Shown here piece after piece: positions 1 through 6,078 of a DNA stretch of 11,176 nucleotides. The notes under the pieces were generated by a model, which saw nothing but the letters and a program-made list of their open reading frames with translations, had not been told where the DNA came from and ran no database searches. Source of the stretch: Candidatus Melainabacteria bacterium (GTDB taxonomy: Bacteria; Cyanobacteriota; Vampirovibrionia; Obscuribacterales; Obscuribacteraceae); assembly GCA_003175915.1 (NCBI GenBank), contig PSRH01000176.1, forward strand, positions 1-11,176. The letters are read 5' to 3'. Numbering within the stretch: position 1 is the first letter of the stretch; each line of letters opens with the position of its first letter. The translations under genes and the position numbers were made by a program.

Positions 1-22
1 AAACAGGTGGCGGCCTTCAGTA

Positions 23-1045
23 ATGGCTGTGAGCGATATTAAGCAGAACTCAGGGTCTGTCGGAACAAATCTTAGCGAAGCGGAACGCGGCGACGAAGCC
101 GTGCGTAGTGGAGCGACTGATCCGCGCGAAGCGGTCGAGGTTCGCCGAGAGGACGGAGCCTTAGCCGGAAGCACAGCAAGCGGAGCGGCTATAACTAGAT
201 TGCCTGAATGGCTGCGCCGCAACGTCTTAAACACGGAAGAGAATCGCCAGGTCCGCTCGATTTTAAAAGGGCAACAGTTAAACACAATTTGCGAAAGCGG
301 CCGCTGTCCCAACAAAGGGGAGTGCTGGGCGGCTGGCACAGCCACTTATTTACTTATGGGTTCACTTTGCACGCGCACCTGCAAATTCTGCTCGGTCAAT
401 AAGGGACTGCCGGGTCCTCTCGATGAAGATGAACCGCGCCGGGTGGCCGAGGCTTCCAGACAGATGGGTCTTACCCACGTGGTACTCACTTCGGTGAATC
501 GCGATGATTTACCCGATCAAGGTGCCCACCACTTCGCCAAAACAATAAAAGCGCTCAAGGATGCGATCCCGGGGGTGAACGTAGAAGTTTTGACGCCGGA
601 CTTTCAAGGTCGTCGAGACTGCATCGCCATCGTCTTAGAGGCCGGACCGGTCGTCTACAACCATAATCTGGAGACGGTGCCGCGTTTGTATAGACAGGTG
701 CGCCCAGGGTCGAAGTACGATCGCTCCCTTAAAGTCCTGGCAATGGCCAAAGAGATAGCACCAGGCACGCCCACCAAGTCTGGGTTAATGCTCGGCTTAG
801 GCGAAGAGGACAAGGAAGTAGAAGGCGTCCTCAAAGATCTAAGAGAGATCGACTGCGATATTTTGACGCTGGGCCAGTACATGCGGCCCTCCCTGGAACA
901 ACTGCCGGTACAGCGCTATCTCACTCCTCAGGAGTTCGAAGATTGGGCAGAAAGGGCATGGAAACTAGGTTTCAAAACGGTCCATTCCGGCCCACTGGTG
1001 CGCAGTTCTTATCATGCAGCAGAAATTGCCAATACTTCCGGTTAG
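23..1045 (+). CDS. lipA: Lipoyl synthase (radical SAM)
   Basis: LipA inserts two sulfur atoms into octanoyl groups on lipoyl domains of 2-oxoacid dehydrogenases and the glycine cleavage H protein, completing lipoate synthesis in the cytosol. The 340-residue product carries both LipA iron-sulfur motifs. The auxiliary cluster has CESGRCPNKGEC with Cys90, Cys95 and Cys101, and the radical-SAM cluster has CTRTCKFC with Cys116, Cys120 and Cys123. The C-terminal RSSY (327-330) supplies the serine ligand of the auxiliary cluster. Conserved stretches such as VEVLTPDF and SGLMLGLGE also match. The family core starts near LPEWLRR (residue 60), so about 55 residues form a charged, Gly/Ala/Glu-rich extension coded by repetitive DNA. 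The ATG at 23 has only a weak, distant AGGTGG (5-10). An in-frame GTG at 101 is a possible later start. A 108-base gap separates it from the next gene. Identity is near certain, the start is not. Confidence 0.96.
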   Translation: MAVSDIKQNSGSVGTNLSEAERGDEAVRSGATDPREAVEVRREDGALAGSTASGAAITRLPEWLRRNVLNTEENRQVRSILKGQQLNTICESGRCPNKGECWAAGTATYLLMGSLCTRTCKFCSVNKGLPGPLDEDEPRRVAEASRQMGLTHVVLTSVNRDDLPDQGAHHFAKTIKALKDAIPGVNVEVLTPDFQGRRDCIAIVLEAGPVVYNHNLETVPRLYRQVRPGSKYDRSLKVLAMAKEIAPGTPTKSGLMLGLGEEDKEVEGVLKDLREIDCDILTLGQYMRPSLEQLPVQRYLTPQEFEDWAERAWKLGFKTVHSGPLVRSSYHAAEIANTSG

Positions 1046-1153
1046 CATCCTTATCTGCGCCCTAAAGCAAACCATCGAAATAAAACAAAATTCGCAAGTT
1101 CGTGAATTGGATTCTGAGTGGAAATAAGGCAGCGGTCTTAGAGAGAAAGAAGC

Positions 1154-2455
1154 GTGGAGTCGGACCAGCAAAAGAGCAAGGACGATATATCTCTTAGCAG
1201 AGCACGGCAACTTTTGAGCGATGGCGCTTTGGAGCAGAGCCTTTTGGCTATCAAAAGCTACTGGTTGGCTAATCCCGATGATGGCGCTGCACCAGAATTG
1301 CTGGCAGAACTGATGAAAGAAGGCGGCCGCCAAGAGCTCTCTGAGAAGCTGGAAAACCTAGCCAGGAGCTTTAAGCCTGGTGCTGAAACTGGCAACGGCC
1401 CCAAGGCCCAGGAGCTCTTTGAAGCCGGCTTTGGGCTCATCGATGTTCGCCAGCACGAGCTGGCTGTCATGCTCTTAAGCCGCTGCGTCCGGCTTGCCGC
1501 CAATGAACCAATTGTCAATTATGAACTGGCATTCGCCCTCATGTCGCTGCGCCGGTTCCAGCAGGCCATACCTTACTTCGAGATCGTGGCCGGCAAAGCC
1601 CCTGACTTTGACACCCTGCTCAACCTGGCCGCCTGCTACACCCTGACCAGGCGAGCCAAAGAGGCACAGTCAATCCTTAAGAAAATCGACTCTCTCAAAT
1701 TGGAAAGCGAACAATCGCTGGAAGTTGGTCATCGCAAGATTGTGCTTAAGCGCCTGGAAAGCGTCAACGATAAAGCTCAATTGACGCAGCGCGATTGGTT
1801 GTACGTCCTTTACGGTGCCATTCTCCTCAGGCCGGGACCGAGAGACCCAAACAGCAAAGAAGATGCTCTCAGCATCGGTTCGATGCTCGCGCTCCTGAAA
1901 GGAGTTCTAGATGGTTTACAGGTCGATCTGGAAGTGGTTGAGTTTTACGGACCGCAAAGTCGTCCGCTTGCTCGTGCCCTGGCAGAGCTTCTTGAGATTC
2001 CTTTCGACAGTTATAAGGGTCCGGATCGCGCCGAAAAGGCGCTGTTAGCAATGACCTGGGCCACGGACATAATTGGTCCTCATAAGAGCTTTGCCAAAAT
2101 TGAAGAGCGCCGCTCTCTATTTTGTTACGGCCTGACCTGGGATGAGCCACTGCCTCTGGTGCCTGAAATCGTTGGCTGCTTGGCTTATGATGAACCGATG
2201 CCCTGGCGCCAGCGTTCTGCCTCGTTCCCGAGCACGGACAGTGCCAGCGTTTTTGACGAACATGAATTTGACAACGAAGTAGAGAACAGCTACAAGTCGA
2301 TACTCTACAATGCGCGTGACATGGAATCGGACCCCACTATGATTCACAGCGTCCAGGAAGCAGTCGACTATTACACCGACAAAACTGGCTTTTTGATGCT
2401 TGGCAATGCTGCGACGTTTCCCGTTCGTAGCGAATACACCGCTGAATTAGACTGA
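1154..2455 (+). CDS. TPR protein with unrecognised C-terminal domain
   Basis: The 433-residue product has no signal peptide or membrane segment and is probably cytosolic. Residues 12-72 are helical. Residues 86-184 look like three tetratricopeptide repeats, the clearest at 120-153 with the pattern YELAFALMSLRRFQQAIPYFE. Residues about 213-345 form a second region rich in hydrophobic strands and helices, with FYGPQSRPLA (264-273), SLFCYGLTWDEPLP (321-334) and EIVGCLAYDEPMPW (338-351), which I cannot assign to a family. The last 80 residues are acidic. The start is GTG at 1154 with only a weak purine-rich AGAAAGAAG upstream. It ends 21 bases before cobS and is probably cotranscribed with it, but nothing visible ties it to cobalamin. 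TPRs suggest protein binding; the function is unknown. Confidence 0.8.
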   Translation: MESDQQKSKDDISLSRARQLLSDGALEQSLLAIKSYWLANPDDGAAPELLAELMKEGGRQELSEKLENLARSFKPGAETGNGPKAQELFEAGFGLIDVRQHELAVMLLSRCVRLAANEPIVNYELAFALMSLRRFQQAIPYFEIVAGKAPDFDTLLNLAACYTLTRRAKEAQSILKKIDSLKLESEQSLEVGHRKIVLKRLESVNDKAQLTQRDWLYVLYGAILLRPGPRDPNSKEDALSIGSMLALLKGVLDGLQVDLEVVEFYGPQSRPLARALAELLEIPFDSYKGPDRAEKALLAMTWATDIIGPHKSFAKIEERRSLFCYGLTWDEPLPLVPEIVGCLAYDEPMPWRQRSASFPSTDSASVFDEHEFDNEVENSYKSILYNARDMESDPTMIHSVQEAVDYYTDKTGFLMLGNAATFPVRSEYTAELD

Positions 2456-2476
2456 CAGCGGGGGAGGGTTGCTAAA

Positions 2477-3244
2477 GTGAACAATGTAGCAAAGCGGTTC
2501 GCCACCACAGTTCGCTACGTTACTTGCATCCCCGCTTTTGGCAGGAGCCGAGACCAGTTGTCACAGGTTGACCTGTCCGGACTGGCTAAGTATTTGCCGG
2601 CGGCCGGAGTGCTCATCGGCCTGGGACTATGTCTTGTCTTTCGCCTCCTCAATTTCTGGCATGCGCCAAACATATTATGCGGCGTTATTCTTGCCGTAAC
2701 CTGGCTCTCCCTCACTGGCGGAATTCATTTTGACGGACTGATGGACACTGCCGATGGTATCTTTTCCCATCAATCGGTAGAGCGAATGCTTGAGATAATG
2801 CGAGATAGTCGAGTCGGCAATTATGGCGTTATGGTAGGAATGTCGACCCTGTTGCTGAAGGCGGCCTGCCTCAGTAGCCTCTCCTCAGAAACCCTTCTCA
2901 CTGTGCTTTTGCTTTGCCCAGTTTGGGCACGCTGGAGTGAAACCTTCGCCATTGGCAATTTTCCTTATCTGCGCGAAAGCGGTATGGGCAAAGTCTGGCA
3001 CGATACGATGAGCTATCCCGAAGACCTTTTGAAAGGGGCTCTGGTACCGCTGGCAACCACCATAACCGCAGCAGTATTTCGGCCACTGGATGCCGTAACC
3101 ATTAGCCTTGCCACTGTTCTAGCGGGATACCTAGCGGCTCTTACCCTGGCCAGGAAATTCGGAGGACACACCGGCGACACCTATGGCGCCGTCGTCGAAC
3201 TGGCTGAGATGGGTGGGCTATTAGTCACTGCCCTGTTTCTGTAA
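2477..3244 (+). CDS. cobS: Adenosylcobinamide-GDP ribazoletransferase (cobalamin synthase)
   Basis: CobS (CobV) joins adenosylcobinamide-GDP to alpha-ribazole or its phosphate, making the lower-ligand link of adenosylcobalamin at the inner membrane. The family signature is intact: GGIHFDGLMDTADGIF at residues 81-96 with Asp86, Asp90 and Asp93, then RDSRVGNYGVMVG (109-121) and near the end GGHTGDTYGAVVELAE. These Asp residues are typical of its Mg-dependent transferase chemistry. At 255 residues it has the usual length, with several hydrophobic helices (about 40-60, 65-80, 117-150 and 180-220). The GTG start at 2477 is supported by GGGGAGGG at 2461-2468, about 8 bases upstream. No other cobalamin gene and no cobalamin riboswitch is visible near it, so pathway partners must lie elsewhere, or the cell only salvages cobinamide. 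Confidence 0.95.
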   Translation: MNNVAKRFATTVRYVTCIPAFGRSRDQLSQVDLSGLAKYLPAAGVLIGLGLCLVFRLLNFWHAPNILCGVILAVTWLSLTGGIHFDGLMDTADGIFSHQSVERMLEIMRDSRVGNYGVMVGMSTLLLKAACLSSLSSETLLTVLLLCPVWARWSETFAIGNFPYLRESGMGKVWHDTMSYPEDLLKGALVPLATTITAAVFRPLDAVTISLATVLAGYLAALTLARKFGGHTGDTYGAVVELAEMGGLLVTALFL

Positions 3245-3250
3245 GAGTGA

Positions 3251-4168
3251 TCAGAAGCCCGGTCCGTCCACATAATTGTGGTGTTTCTTAGCCAGGTCGT
3301 TAGCCGCCTGCTGCTCTTGCGCTTGCAACACGGTCTGGGTAGTGGCGTCCTGGCTTTGCTGCATCTGGATCATCTTGCGCCCGCGATAAGCGGCAAGATT
3401 AGCGATGTCGGGCTGCCCATGTTTTTTGGCGATTTCGAACACTTCTTTGCAGTCACCTACCGATTTGACGGCGTAGACAGCCCGGCGAAGCAAATAGCGT
3501 TCCAGGTCCGGGATCTGAAATGGCTCAACTTCATTGAACAAGTTACACAGTCCCATGGTGGTAGGCTCGTCGTCGATCAAATCCTTGATCGTCTTACGTA
3601 CTACGTCGTGCATGTTCAAGACTTCAGCCCGTTTAGCAAAGAGTATGGCATCGGGGACAGTCTTTATCTGTAAATAGTCCTTGTCCATAGCCATGCGCGC
3701 CAAATCACTTAGTCCCAGTTCCTGAGCCTTCTGAGCCATATCGAAAAGCTCATCGTCAGAATTGGCGTTGGCAATGACAAAATCGATAGCGGACTTAGTA
3801 ACCTCGTAAAACTGATATTGCCTGGCTTTCAGTGCTATTTGAAAGAAGTCGTCTCGATTTTTTCCCAGCGTCAATGCCTTTTGCAAGCAGGCACGGCGAA
3901 CGTCCATAAGGGGAGCCCCGTACTTCTCCGTAGCCTCGGCAACCGCAAGGCACTGGGCGACGTCGCTGGCACTGTCTAAGGCAGCCTGACATTTAACAGC
4001 GGCTTTCGACGGTTTACCCGACCGAACAGCCTTAGTGGCCTTTCTAAGTTTAGCCTCTTGTTCCACCGGCAAAGGCGAGCCAACCTTGCTTGTGTCAGAG
4101 AATGCCGGGGGAGTAAGCGGCCCACATATCGCTACTAAAGCAAAAATAGTAGTAAGAATTCTGGACAT
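3251..4168 (-). CDS. Secreted helical-repeat protein, function unknown
   Basis: The 305-residue product begins with a clear signal peptide: Arg3, a hydrophobic stretch at about 4-18 and a likely signal-peptidase-I site AFS|DT after residue 24. Cys15 is not in a proper lipobox because Ile precedes it, so this is probably a soluble periplasmic or exported protein. The mature part is almost wholly helical, with six degenerate repeats starting near residues 69, 106, 139, 173, 206 and 239. They are spaced 33-37 residues apart and follow a D-x3-F-x-hydrophobic-A-x-K-A...D-L-x-R-x-A pattern. This resembles TPR or SEL1-like alpha-alpha repeats but is not a standard match. The tail (268-295) is Gln/Ala-rich and coiled-coil-like. 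The start is ATG at 4168 without a clear ribosome site. It is the last gene of a - strand trio, 50 bases after the TIM-barrel gene, and ends 6 bases from the end of cobS. Confidence 0.75.
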   Translation of the reverse strand: MSRILTTIFALVAICGPLTPPAFSDTSKVGSPLPVEQEAKLRKATKAVRSGKPSKAAVKCQAALDSASDVAQCLAVAEATEKYGAPLMDVRRACLQKALTLGKNRDDFFQIALKARQYQFYEVTKSAIDFVIANANSDDELFDMAQKAQELGLSDLARMAMDKDYLQIKTVPDAILFAKRAEVLNMHDVVRKTIKDLIDDEPTTMGLCNLFNEVEPFQIPDLERYLLRRAVYAVKSVGDCKEVFEIAKKHGQPDIANLAAYRGRKMIQMQQSQDATTQTVLQAQEQQAANDLAKKHHNYVDGPGF

Positions 4169-4218
4169 GCTAAATGTTGATGCGACCAGACACGTGCCTG
4201 AACAAGGCCCAGTATATC

Positions 4219-5094
4219 TTAGTTGTTGACCAAGGGAGCTAACAATCTCGCACTAGATTTCAAGGCTTCTTCAAGGCTTTCGTGATCGCCGGCAACAAAT
4301 TCATCGTCCAGATGGATCGAGAAAGTGCCTTTGAAATCATAAAGCTTAAGGGCCTCGACCAGTTGCGTCCAATCAACTTGTCCTTTGCCTGGCAGGCGAT
4401 AGCGCCACCAGAGTGGTCCGTAGATGCCACTGTCGTTGAGAACATTGCGGACGATCTCTATGTCGTGGGCTTCAATATGTTCAATACCACTAGCAATTCC
4501 TGGAAGAATTTTCAGGTAATCAATGCCCAACCAGACGCAGTCCGCCGGCGAAAAACTTAGACCGGCGCTGGGGCAGATTGACATCAAATCGCGCCAATCC
4601 TGAGGTTCCATTGCTTGCCAGGTCTTGAGGGACTTGCCTCTGAATTGAGGAGCCGTGGATAGCCTGATGAGAAGCTTGACCTGATTGCCTTCCAATTCTT
4701 GACATACCGCATTAAGCCGTTCTTCCGCGCTGTCAAGCCAGTGAGAGTTATTGCCGGGGGCCAAAAAAATAGAGATTCTTGGGCAATTAAGGGCTTTGGC
4801 GACGTGGGAAAGCTTCGTGATCATGCCGGAGAAATCCTTGCTGCCCTTCTTATCCTCAGATAGAAGACAGTAGTCCAGATTGAGACAGGCAACCTGAACA
4901 CCAAGGCTTTCAGCAAGGCTCAAGACGGACTTGAGAAACTTGCTTTCCTTCGTATCCAGCTTTGTCTTTGCCTTTGTGGTAACGGCAAATGGCGCGAACG
5001 AATACTCAATCGCAGAAAACCCCTGATTGGCAGCCAACTTGACGGCTTCGTCCAGCCCGGTACCAAATCTAGTGGCATCAAAACAAAACTGCAT
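4219..5094 (-). CDS. Sugar isomerase/epimerase-like TIM barrel, metal ligands substituted
   Basis: The 291-residue product has the fold of the AP-endonuclease-2/xylose-isomerase-like TIM-barrel superfamily. It opens with a first strand plus the GFSAIEY motif (25-31). It also has VACLNLDY (68-75), SFSPADCVWLGIDYL (180-194), HIEAHDIEI (206-214), the family-typical WWRYRLPGKGQVDW (229-242) and FKGTFSIHLDD (254-264). In active relatives the metal is held by Glu (LIEN), Asp (FDPSH), His (HVHAKD) and Glu (SIEHED). By eye these positions are Arg144, Ser182, Glu208 and His261 here, and the substrate-facing His of FDPSH is Asp185. It is therefore either a non-catalytic relative or has new chemistry. 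There is no signal peptide, so it is cytosolic. The start is ATG at 5094 with no strong ribosome site. It sits between two secreted-protein genes in the same direction and may have its own promoter at 5136-5144. Confidence 0.82.
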   Translation of the reverse strand: MQFCFDATRFGTGLDEAVKLAANQGFSAIEYSFAPFAVTTKAKTKLDTKESKFLKSVLSLAESLGVQVACLNLDYCLLSEDKKGSKDFSGMITKLSHVAKALNCPRISIFLAPGNNSHWLDSAEERLNAVCQELEGNQVKLLIRLSTAPQFRGKSLKTWQAMEPQDWRDLMSICPSAGLSFSPADCVWLGIDYLKILPGIASGIEHIEAHDIEIVRNVLNDSGIYGPLWWRYRLPGKGQVDWTQLVEALKLYDFKGTFSIHLDDEFVAGDHESLEEALKSSARLLAPLVNN

Positions 5095-5135
5095 AGCTAG
5101 CCAAGGGCTTAATCAGCAATGGGAGTCGCTATTGA

Positions 5136-5144
5136 AGTATATCA
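5136..5144 (-). promoter_or_regulatory. Possible extended -10 promoter for the TIM-barrel gene
   Basis: Read on the - strand, this is TGATATACT, an extended -10 element (TGn followed by TATACT, five of six to TATAAT). Transcription would begin near 5129, about 35 bases before the ATG at 5094. No good -35 box is seen, which extended -10 promoters can tolerate. This is a motif match only. Confidence 0.35.
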
Positions 5145-5218
5145 AGACAATGCGACCATTATGCAGAGACGAATCCTATCGTAGGGACATGCCCGCGCCC
5201 TGCCAACGTAAAGAGCGA

Positions 5219-5878
5219 TCACATATTCTGATAGTCCCGGCGCACCTGCGGATCGGTTATGTCGTTGAAGTCCATACGTTCCATGGTGCGCACTTGAAAG
5301 TCCTTATTGCGCCTCACCGAAATAGTCACTGGCGTATGCGGCGTACCGATAATCATGTTGTAGACTTCGTCTTTGGTCAGTCCGAACGTGGGTATGCCGT
5401 CGACGGCGATAATTATGTCGTTGGGTCTGAGCCCTTTTTCAGAGGCCGGCGTGCCGGGAAAGACGCGATTGATCGTGGGGGGGCGGCCGAAACCCATGAT
5501 GAACTTAACGCCAATGATGCCAATGCCCGATTGAACGGCAGCGCTGAGCGCCTCGTTCTTATCCTGCTTTGCCTTGCCCTTAAGCATACTGCCATTGTCA
5601 GCCGTAGCTTTGCCAGCCAGGCCGTTGTTGGTCGCGTTCCCGGTCTGGGGCGTTCTGGCCTTGACCGGCGGCGGCGGTTTAAGCTGTTGATTGTGCTGGA
5701 CGGAACCCTTAAGCGCCTTGCGTTTGACCGGCGTGTCCATCTTCGGGATGTCCAACCTCAGTTGAGCACCGGCGGTGGCTTCCGGTTCACCGATTCCAGG
5801 AACGGGAGCGGTGCCGCTGGTCAGCAAAATTAGGGTAAGCGCAAAAGGCCATTGCCGGCCTAGATTCAACTGTTTCAT
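5219..5878 (-). CDS. Exported single-PDZ-domain protein
   Basis: The 219-residue product has an N-terminal export segment (hydrophobic residues 11-21 after Lys2 and Arg8, possible cleavage near 24-37) and a Pro/Lys/Gln-rich linker (40-110) that should be disordered. One PDZ domain follows at about 116-200. The PDZ is recognisable from the peptide-binding loop IGIIGVKF (119-126), VFPGTPASEKGLRPNDIIIAVDG (139-161, key residues Pro141, Gly142, Asp154 and Asp160-Gly161) and the final strand VTISVRRN (184-191). There is no protease or other catalytic domain, unlike HtrA, Ctp or RseP proteins, so it probably acts as an adaptor or substrate binder outside the cytosol. The start is ATG at 5878 with no clear Shine-Dalgarno. 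It is the first gene of the - strand trio and is divergent from mdh across a 200-base control region. Partner unknown. Confidence 0.85.
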   Translation of the reverse strand: MKQLNLGRQWPFALTLILLTSGTAPVPGIGEPEATAGAQLRLDIPKMDTPVKRKALKGSVQHNQQLKPPPPVKARTPQTGNATNNGLAGKATADNGSMLKGKAKQDKNEALSAAVQSGIGIIGVKFIMGFGRPPTINRVFPGTPASEKGLRPNDIIIAVDGIPTFGLTKDEVYNMIIGTPHTPVTISVRRNKDFQVRTMERMDFNDITDPQVRRDYQNM

Positions 5879-5946
5879 TTAAGCTGAGCCACTAACTGTT
5901 TCCACTTCCAGCATACTTGAACTTTGACGACTGTGAGCACAGGTTT

Positions 5947-5967
5947 TCCCCGGTAACTTACCTGGGA
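5947..5967. promoter_or_regulatory. 21-bp near-perfect palindrome, putative operator
   Basis: The left arm TCCCCGGTAA and right arm TTACCTGGGA flank a central C at 5957. Nine of ten arm positions are complementary, the only mismatch being C5951 against T5963. The size and symmetry fit a dimeric repressor or activator site. It lies 69 bases from the PDZ start codon and 112 bases from the mdh start codon. I do not recognise the cognate regulator. Confidence 0.5.
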
Positions 5968-6031
5968 CAATCAAACTTTAAACTCTGCCGATGGCAGGCG
6001 ATAACATGTTAATCTTGCCTGGCGATCAAGT

Positions 6032-6061
6032 GGCGGCGCCAAATCGGCTGACAGAGCCGCC
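6032..6061 (+). promoter_or_regulatory. Alternative leader hairpins before mdh
   Basis: Two mutually exclusive pairings share the same 3' arm. One is a local hairpin CGGCT (6045-6049) with AGCCG (6055-6059) and a 5-base loop. The other is a longer GGCGGC (6032-6037) with GCCGCC (6056-6061). The shared arm ends about 3 bases before the Shine-Dalgarno of mdh, so the structures could affect ribosome access. This may also be chance in a GC-rich stretch. Confidence 0.3.
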
Positions 6062-6078
6062 TGAGGGGAGGATAGAAC

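Larger units (their letters stand above)
5879..6078. promoter_or_regulatory. Divergent control region between PDZ gene and mdh
   Basis: This 200-base gap separates two divergent gene starts and must hold promoters for both. I see three palindromes (5931-5942, 5947-5967 and 6002-6011) and overlapping potential hairpins at 6032-6061 just before the mdh ribosome site. No convincing -35/-10 pair could be assigned in either direction. No gene is apparent. Confidence 0.6.

Noticed and set aside
965..1333. 122-codon open frame on the - strand, Cys/Phe-rich
   Set aside because: It overlaps the end of lipA and the start of the TPR gene, has an unnatural composition, no motif and no ribosome site.
2456..2476. 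Cobalamin riboswitch before cobS
   Set aside because: Only 21 bases separate the genes, far too few, and no B12-box-like sequence is seen upstream of the TPR gene.
3278..3673. 131-codon open frame on the + strand
   Set aside because: It is antisense to the secreted repeat protein, which has a signal peptide and regular repeats; nothing supports the opposite frame.
3251..4168. Possible lipoprotein signal at Cys15 of the repeat protein
   Set aside because: The residue before Cys15 is Ile rather than Gly, Ala or Ser, so the lipobox is poor; a standard signal peptidase I site at AFS|DT fits better.
5027..5833. 268-codon open frame on the + strand
   Set aside because: It lies opposite the PDZ gene and the start of the TIM-barrel gene, shows no recognisable domain, and its composition (many Arg, His, Gly) is that of an antisense frame. 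The - strand proteins have clear family motifs.
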